Source of the DNA: Viridibacillus sp050279675
GTDB lineage: Bacteria > Bacillota > Bacilli > Bacillales_A > Planococcaceae
Direction: 5' to 3'
Length of the DNA: 64,000 nt
Assembly: GCF_050279675.1 (NCBI RefSeq)
Contig: NZ_JBNNUK010000003.1
Location: 253,791 to 317,790, forward strand
The stretch's first letter is position 1. The number at the start of each line of letters is the position of its first letter. Below the pieces are notes generated by a model. It worked only from the letters and a program-made list of their open reading frames with translations. It made no database searches and was not told the DNA's origin. A program made the translations under genes and the position numbers. Positions 60,304-64,000 of the stretch are shown here, piece by piece.

Positions 60304-61506
60304 TTACGATGTTTCAGCATAATATCGATTTTTTGGTTTTTGAAATACTTGTGTGCACAATATGATTGACAGTAGCACTGCTATTGCCGAAAATCCTATA
60401 GCCACCATTTGTAAAGAAAACCATTCAGCTAGAGCTCCGATAATAAAAGTAAATGAAATTTGTAATATACTTAAGAACATTGCTGTAACACTACCAAACC
60501 GCCCCATAATTTCTGTTGGCACATTTTTTTGATAGAACGTATCATATCCTGAGTTGGCGAATGACATAAAGAACCCTAAAAAGATAAATGCTGCAGTTGC
60601 TGTCCAAAACCCTACAGAGCTGTAAAATAATAAATAGCCAACTGTTGTCATCAACATACCTATGGCAAAGTACGTTTGTAATGATATTTTTTTCACCAAC
60701 ATTGCTGATATAGATGCCCCAATAATCGAGCCTATGCCCGTAATGCTAACGATTATCCCATACATTTGATTAGATAATCCTAAGTTCTGCTTTATAAATG
60801 TCACCTCTTGTGAATCTAGAGAAAAAGCAATCATTAAAGCAACTTGGAATAATAAATATACTTTTATAAAATAATGATCTTGTGTGATATACGACTTAAC
60901 AACTTGCCAATCTGCTAACATCACTTTTAATGTAATTGGTTCACGCTTTAATATTGTTTCGTCTTCGATATTTGGTAACAGGTAAATACAAATCGCACAA
61001 CATAAGAATGTAACTGCGTTAATCACGACACATATCGTTGTCCCAACTGTTGCGATTAGTATACCCGCAAGCGCTGGGCCGATTAAAAAAGAACCTGAAT
61101 TCATCATACTCATGATTGAATTAAATCGTCGTCGATCGGTTTCCTTTACATACTTCGTAATATAAAAAGTAGAGCTGGGTCCAAAAAAAGAACCTGCCAT
61201 ATTTGCAACAAATATTATGGTATAAATAATCCAAATCGATCCCATAAAAGGCACAAGAAGCACAAGTATACCTCTTATCACATCAGACAATATCATTAAT
61301 CTTCTCTTATTCTGCCTATCAATTATGGAGCCAGCAAAGAAATTCGTTAGTAACTTTGCAACAGGACCTACAATATAGATACCTGCAACTGCTGCTGCTG
61401 ATTTGGTCATATCAAGAACCAATACATTCAACGCGATTATGTAAATCCAATTTCCAAAAAACGAAACGCCAATTCCACTAAGTAATAAAGAATATTTTTT
61501 CCACAT
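60304..61506 (-). CDS. MFS transporter
   Basis: A 400-residue major facilitator with twelve helices, of the MFS_3/enterobactin-exporter-like type. The helix 2-3 loop contains D-R-Q-N-K-R-R (a degenerate motif A), and Y-I-V-G-P-V-A-K precedes it. The GTG at 61518 sits too close to AAGGGG; the ATG at 61506 is better spaced. The substrate is unknown. Confidence 0.82.
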   Translation of the reverse strand: MWKKYSLLLSGIGVSFFGNWIYIIALNVLVLDMTKSAAAVAGIYIVGPVAKLLTNFFAGSIIDRQNKRRLMILSDVIRGILVLLVPFMGSIWIIYTIIFVANMAGSFFGPSSTFYITKYVKETDRRRFNSIMSMMNSGSFLIGPALAGILIATVGTTICVVINAVTFLCCAICIYLLPNIEDETILKREPITLKVMLADWQVVKSYITQDHYFIKVYLLFQVALMIAFSLDSQEVTFIKQNLGLSNQMYGIIVSITGIGSIIGASISAMLVKKISLQTYFAIGMLMTTVGYLLFYSSVGFWTATAAFIFLGFFMSFANSGYDTFYQKNVPTEIMGRFGSVTAMFLSILQISFTFIIGALAEWFSLQMVAIGFSAIAVLLSIILCTQVFQKPKNRYYAETS

Positions 61507-61688
61507 TTCTATTTTCACCCCTTATTTAACAATTGGTTGATGAAACTGTAATTAAACCTCCCCTACACACAATAAAATCTATATATTCCCATTTTACAAT
61601 TATGTACACTTAATATATATGAAATTTTCTGAATAATTCAATAAAGAAATTTCTAATTTCATATAATTGTCATTAATTTTGCGCACAA

Positions 61689-61723
61689 CAAAAATGGAAC
61701 TGTATCTTCACAGTCCCATTTTT
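61689..61723 (-). terminator. yteA terminator
   Basis: AATGGGACTGTG / CAGTTCCATT-type stem with a G-T pair and five T residues on the minus strand. Confidence 0.75.
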
Positions 61724-61726
61724 GCA

Positions 61727-62218
61727 TTACTCTATTTGATCGCTAGGTGAATCAGAAGAACCGTATGCTTCTACTTCTAGAAAACTGTCCTCATTATCAA
61801 CAATCGATCTTACATCCTGTATAGGTCTCTCTGTTGAAGCGTTTAATAGTTCCTCCTCAACAGGTCTGTCAGTAGGTACCTTATTATCTGGTACATGTTC
61901 AACACATGTAAGTGCTGTTGGAATCGCCTCTAATCGACCAAATGGAATGTCTTCTCCACATTCGCTACATTTTCCATAAGTACCATCATCAATTGCCCGC
62001 AACGCAGTCTCAAGTTTTTCAATTTGCTGTTCATTGTGTTCGCCTATTGCCATTTCTGTTACTTGATCTGTTAAATCAGTTGCTTGATCTGCAGGATGGT
62101 TGTCATAATTGGATAACTCTGTTGACTCTGGCGGTTCATGTGTAAATTTTCTTCCCTGCAATACAAATAATTCTTGTATCATTTGATTTTTTAAAGTTTG
62201 ATATTTTGTGTTCGTCAT
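61727..62218 (-). CDS. yteA: YteA-like TraR/DksA zinc-finger protein
   Basis: A 163-residue protein of the YteA sporulation/regulatory family. An N-terminal coiled region (residues 1-75) with D-N-H-P-A-D-Q-A-T-D leads to a DksA-like zinc site: Y-G-K-C-S-E-C-G near residue 84, paired with L-T-C-V-E-H near 105 (C-x2-C...C-x2-H). The acidic tail is typical. By homology it may act at RNA polymerase, but the role of YteA is not established. GGAGG precedes the ATG. Confidence 0.88.
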   Translation of the reverse strand: MTNTKYQTLKNQMIQELFVLQGRKFTHEPPESTELSNYDNHPADQATDLTDQVTEMAIGEHNEQQIEKLETALRAIDDGTYGKCSECGEDIPFGRLEAIPTALTCVEHVPDNKVPTDRPVEEELLNASTERPIQDVRSIVDNEDSFLEVEAYGSSDSPSDQIE

Positions 62219-62277
62219 TTTATTCCTCCATTAATATAACCTATTTATTATTATTTCCTATATTTTTTAAATCAAAC

Positions 62278-62310
62278 ATAAAAAAGAGTACTGCTTTTGC
62301 AGTACTCTAA
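62278..62310 (-). terminator. Terminator overlapping the MerR gene stop
   Basis: Perfect GAGTACTGC / GCAGTACTC stem (62286-62307) with a 4-base loop and a T run on the minus strand. Confidence 0.9.
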
Positions 62311-63071
62311 TTGTTCATTCCAGTATAGATTAAGATAGCCTCTCTTAAAAGTTGCGCGGTACCAGTTTGCTCTTTGTCATAATAGCTCGTGAAACGTTCA
62401 TCTGCTAGATACATTTCTGCAAGTCCTGCATGTGCTTCTTTACTATACTTTGGCCAATAATACATCAACCATCGCTTATGTGTTTCAGCAGCACGCTGAG
62501 CAACATCACTATCAGCTTGACCAGTTTCCATTGCTCTCTTTAATAAACTCATCACTTCTTGCTCTAATGCTTGCACTTCTTCATATTGCTGTTCGGTCAT
62601 TTTTCGCACTTTATTATTTGAAGTATCAACTGTAGCATCTCCGTAATTTTGTCGTATCTCTTGGCCATATTGTTTTTCATTATCTAAAATCAATTTTTCC
62701 TTTAAACCTTCAAACTTTTCTTCGTTTGACATTTGAATTCCTCCATTCAAAGCACTGATCGTTTTAGTTACTGTTGTTATCATGACATCTAATTGTTGGC
62801 GTTTCTCCATTAATGCCTTATAATGCTCCATTAGGGCATTCTTATAGTCAAAATTCTCGACTGTTATGATTTCTTTAATGACTTCTAACTTAAAACCTAA
62901 TTCACGATAAAATAAAATCTGCTGTAACAAATCAATTTCTTCTTGACCATAAATACGATAACCTGAAGAATTTACACGTGCAGGCTTTAACAATCCAATA
63001 TCATCATAATAACGCAAAGTTCTTGAACTAACTCCTGACAGCTGAGCAAGTTTTTGAATCGTCATTTCCAT
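62307..63071 (-). CDS. MerR-family regulator with TipAS-type ligand domain
   Basis: A 254-residue activator of the Mta/TipAL type. The MerR helix-turn-helix and wing occupy residues 1-75 (L-A-Q-L-S-G-V-S-S-R-T-L-R-Y-Y-D-D-I-G-L-L, then S-G-Y-R-I-Y). A coiled-coil linker follows at about 80-110. The C-terminal TipAS domain (about 115-254) has H-K-R-W-L-M-Y-Y-W-P near 196 and M-Y-L-A-D-E-R-F near 220. Such proteins bind thiopeptides or other drugs and activate efflux genes. GGAGGTGA precedes the ATG. The promoter has a 19-bp spacer, so the gene is probably autoregulated. Confidence 0.92.
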   Translation of the reverse strand: MEMTIQKLAQLSGVSSRTLRYYDDIGLLKPARVNSSGYRIYGQEEIDLLQQILFYRELGFKLEVIKEIITVENFDYKNALMEHYKALMEKRQQLDVMITTVTKTISALNGGIQMSNEEKFEGLKEKLILDNEKQYGQEIRQNYGDATVDTSNNKVRKMTEQQYEEVQALEQEVMSLLKRAMETGQADSDVAQRAAETHKRWLMYYWPKYSKEAHAGLAEMYLADERFTSYYDKEQTGTAQLLREAILIYTGMNN

Positions 63072-63093
63072 TTCTTTTCACCTCCATATTTCT

Positions 63094-63124
63094 ACTATAT
63101 AGTTTGACGTAACGTTAAGGTCAA
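63094..63124 (-). promoter_or_regulatory. MerR-type promoter with 19-bp spacer
   Basis: On the minus strand TTGACC (63119-63124) and TATAGT (63094-63099) are separated by exactly 19 bases. A GTTTGAC / GTCAAAC inverted repeat lies in the spacer. This over-long spacer with internal dyad is the standard MerR-activated architecture. Confidence 0.8.
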
Positions 63125-63345
63125 ACTTAAATAAAATAAAAAATCTCAGTATCGGCAAACAGCCATTACTTAGTATGTCACTTCATATATTTGTGTAGAT
63201 TTTCATCTTGCCTAGTGATTAACAACAACTAAATTTTAACGATTTTATATACTGTTACAGTCTTTTCGTAATCTGCAAAAATTGTTTTATCTCATTTAAA
63301 TAGTACATAAATATCACCTTTTCAAATTACTTTCTAAACGCAAAA
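63125..63345. other. Gap between the MerR promoter and the tRNA cluster
   Basis: I see no gene or clear structure in these 220 AT-rich bases. The tRNA terminator begins at 63346. Confidence 0.5.
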
Positions 63346-63382
63346 AAACCATTAGAATCAAATACGATTCTAATGGTTTTTT
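63346..63382 (-). terminator. Terminator of the tRNA cluster
   Basis: AACCATTAGAATC / GATTCTAATGGTT with a 6-base loop and flanking A/T runs, directly after tRNA-Glu. Confidence 0.9.
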
Positions 63383-63387
63383 AAGTA

Positions 63388-63459
63388 TGACCCCTACGGG
63401 ATTCGAACCCGTGTTACCGCCGTGAAAGGGCGGTGTCTTAACCGCTTGACCAAGGGGCC
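63388..63459 (-). tRNA. tRNA-Glu (UUC)
   Basis: A 72-base cloverleaf starting GGCCCCTTGGTC and ending GGGGTCA, with anticodon TTC in the loop CTTTCAC and T-loop GTTCGAATC. CCA is not encoded. Last gene of the cluster, as in B. subtilis. Confidence 0.96.
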
Positions 63460-63463
63460 TATA

Positions 63464-63554
63464 TGGCGGAGAAGGAGGGATTTGAACCCTCGCGCCGCTT
63501 ACGCGACCTACACCCTTAGCAGGGGCGCCTCTTCAGCCACTTGAGTACTTCCCC
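63464..63554 (-). tRNA. tRNA-Ser (GCU)
   Basis: A class II tRNA of 91 bases including CCA, with a long variable arm (GTAGGTCGCG...), anticodon GCT in CCTGCTAAG and T-loop GTTCAAATC. Confidence 0.96.
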
Positions 63555-63559
63555 ATATA

Positions 63560-63634
63560 TGGCTCCGAAGGTAGGACTCGAACCTACGACCGTCCGGTTA
63601 ACAGCCGGATGCTCTACCACTGAGCTACTTCGGA
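63560..63634 (-). tRNA. tRNA-Asn (GUU)
   Basis: A 75-base cloverleaf with encoded CCA; TCCGAAG / CTTCGGA acceptor, anticodon GTT in CTGTTAA. Confidence 0.96.
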
Positions 63635-63644
63635 AAAATTTTAA

Positions 63645-63721
<77 letters not shown>

Positions 63722-63728
63722 ATAAAAT

Positions 63729-63802
63729 TGGAGCGGGTGAAGAGAATCGAACTCTCGACAACAGCTTGGAAGGCTGTGGTTTTACCACTAAACTACACCC
63801 GC
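63729..63802 (-). tRNA. tRNA-Gly (UCC)
   Basis: A 74-base cloverleaf with encoded CCA; GCGGGTG / CACCCGC acceptor, anticodon TCC in CTTCCAA. Confidence 0.96.
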
Positions 63803-63806
63803 ATCA

Positions 63807-63882
63807 TGGTGGGTCAGGACGGAATCGAACCGCCGACACTTAGAGCTTCAATCTAATGCTCTACCAACTGAGCTACTGACCC
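63807..63882 (-). tRNA. tRNA-Phe (GAA)
   Basis: A 76-base cloverleaf with encoded CCA; GGGTCAG / CTGACCC acceptor, anticodon GAA in TTGAAGC. Confidence 0.96.
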
Positions 63883-63911
63883 ATGATGATTAATACAATA
63901 TTTTTAAAAAA

Positions 63912-63988
63912 TGGCGGTCCGGACGGGACTCGAACCCGCGACCTCCTGCGTGACAGGCAGGCATTCTAACCAACTGAACTACCGGACC
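63912..63988 (-). tRNA. tRNA-Asp (GUC)
   Basis: A 77-base cloverleaf with encoded CCA; GGTCCGG / CCGGACC acceptor, anticodon GTC in CTGTCAC. Confidence 0.96.
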
Positions 63989-63992
63989 ATTT

Positions 63993-64000
63993 GGTTGCGG
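63993..64000 (-). tRNA. 3' end of another tRNA, probably tRNA-fMet (partial)
   Basis: The last bases read CCGCAACCA on the minus strand, the 3' acceptor end plus CCA of Bacillus initiator tRNA. The preceding-gene order (fMet-Asp-Phe) in B. subtilis supports this. Only nine bases are in the window. Confidence 0.5.

Overview
The window is low-GC DNA from an endospore-forming member of the Bacilli, most likely a Planococcaceae/Caryophanaceae genus such as Lysinibacillus or Ureibacillus. This rests on several signs. Ribosome-binding sites are strong and AGGAGG-like. TTG and GTG starts are frequent. The gene order resembles the Bacillus subtilis ytgP-ytfP, leuS, ytqAB, ytpA-ytoA, metK/pckA, ytmA-ytkD, ytzI-ytjA, menFDHBE and yteA neighbourhoods. 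The tRNA order matches the end of a B. subtilis trn cluster. No rRNA, prophage, CRISPR array or intact transposase gene was seen. The genus is an inference.

Layout. 1-2.7 kb: a truncated ytgP flippase gene divergent from ytfP. 2.7-13.3 kb: a nine-gene minus-strand acyl-CoA catabolic operon (two acyl-CoA dehydrogenases, a CaiB/AMACR-type protein, two crotonase-fold enzymes, an HSD10-like dehydrogenase, two acyl-CoA synthetases, a thiolase). It is headed by a clear sigma-54 -24/-12 promoter and a palindromic upstream site. A divergent CBS-PAS-AAA+-Fis sigma-54 activator (13.7-15.8 kb) is the obvious candidate regulator. 16-19.3 kb: a BI-1 family protein, an EamA exporter convergent with an ArsR-type regulator that shares an upstream motif with it, and a small membrane protein. 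19.4-25 kb: leuS with a T-box leader, a CoA-transferase pair and an MFS transporter. 25.2-28.5 kb: ytqA-ytqB (tRNA wobble-uridine modification) and a type III polyketide synthase with its methyltransferase. 28.5-36.5 kb: a luciferase-like oxidoreductase, an alanine symporter, a YtpA-like hydrolase lacking its nucleophile, a gamma-carbonic anhydrase, metK under a SAM-I riboswitch, and pckA with a CcpN-like site.

36.5-46.9 kb: ytmA/ytkD-type genes, small conserved genes, thiD-cytX, and the glcU-gdh pair. Between these lie two degenerate islands holding short palindromic repeats and gene remnants. A TsdA-like dihaem cytochrome c and a Dps protein follow. 47-51.4 kb: ytzI, yidD, a Zur-box znuA-type lipoprotein, and an ABC exporter. 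The exporter is preceded by an unusual regulator that joins a degenerate ABC-ATPase to a LytTR domain; three ~20-bp-phased direct repeats lie in the exporter promoter. 51.5-58 kb: the menaquinone operon menF-menD-menH-menB-(structured repeat)-menE. 58.3-63.1 kb: a DUF4030-like exported protein, a dipeptidase, an MFS transporter, yteA and a TipAS-type MerR regulator with a 19-bp-spacer promoter. 63.4-64 kb: seven complete minus-strand tRNA genes (fMet fragment)-Asp-Phe-Gly-Ile-Asn-Ser-Glu with a terminator.

The two most distinctive systems are the sigma-54-controlled acyl-CoA operon with its candidate cis-sites, and the ABC/LytTR fusion regulator with phased repeats upstream of an ABC exporter.
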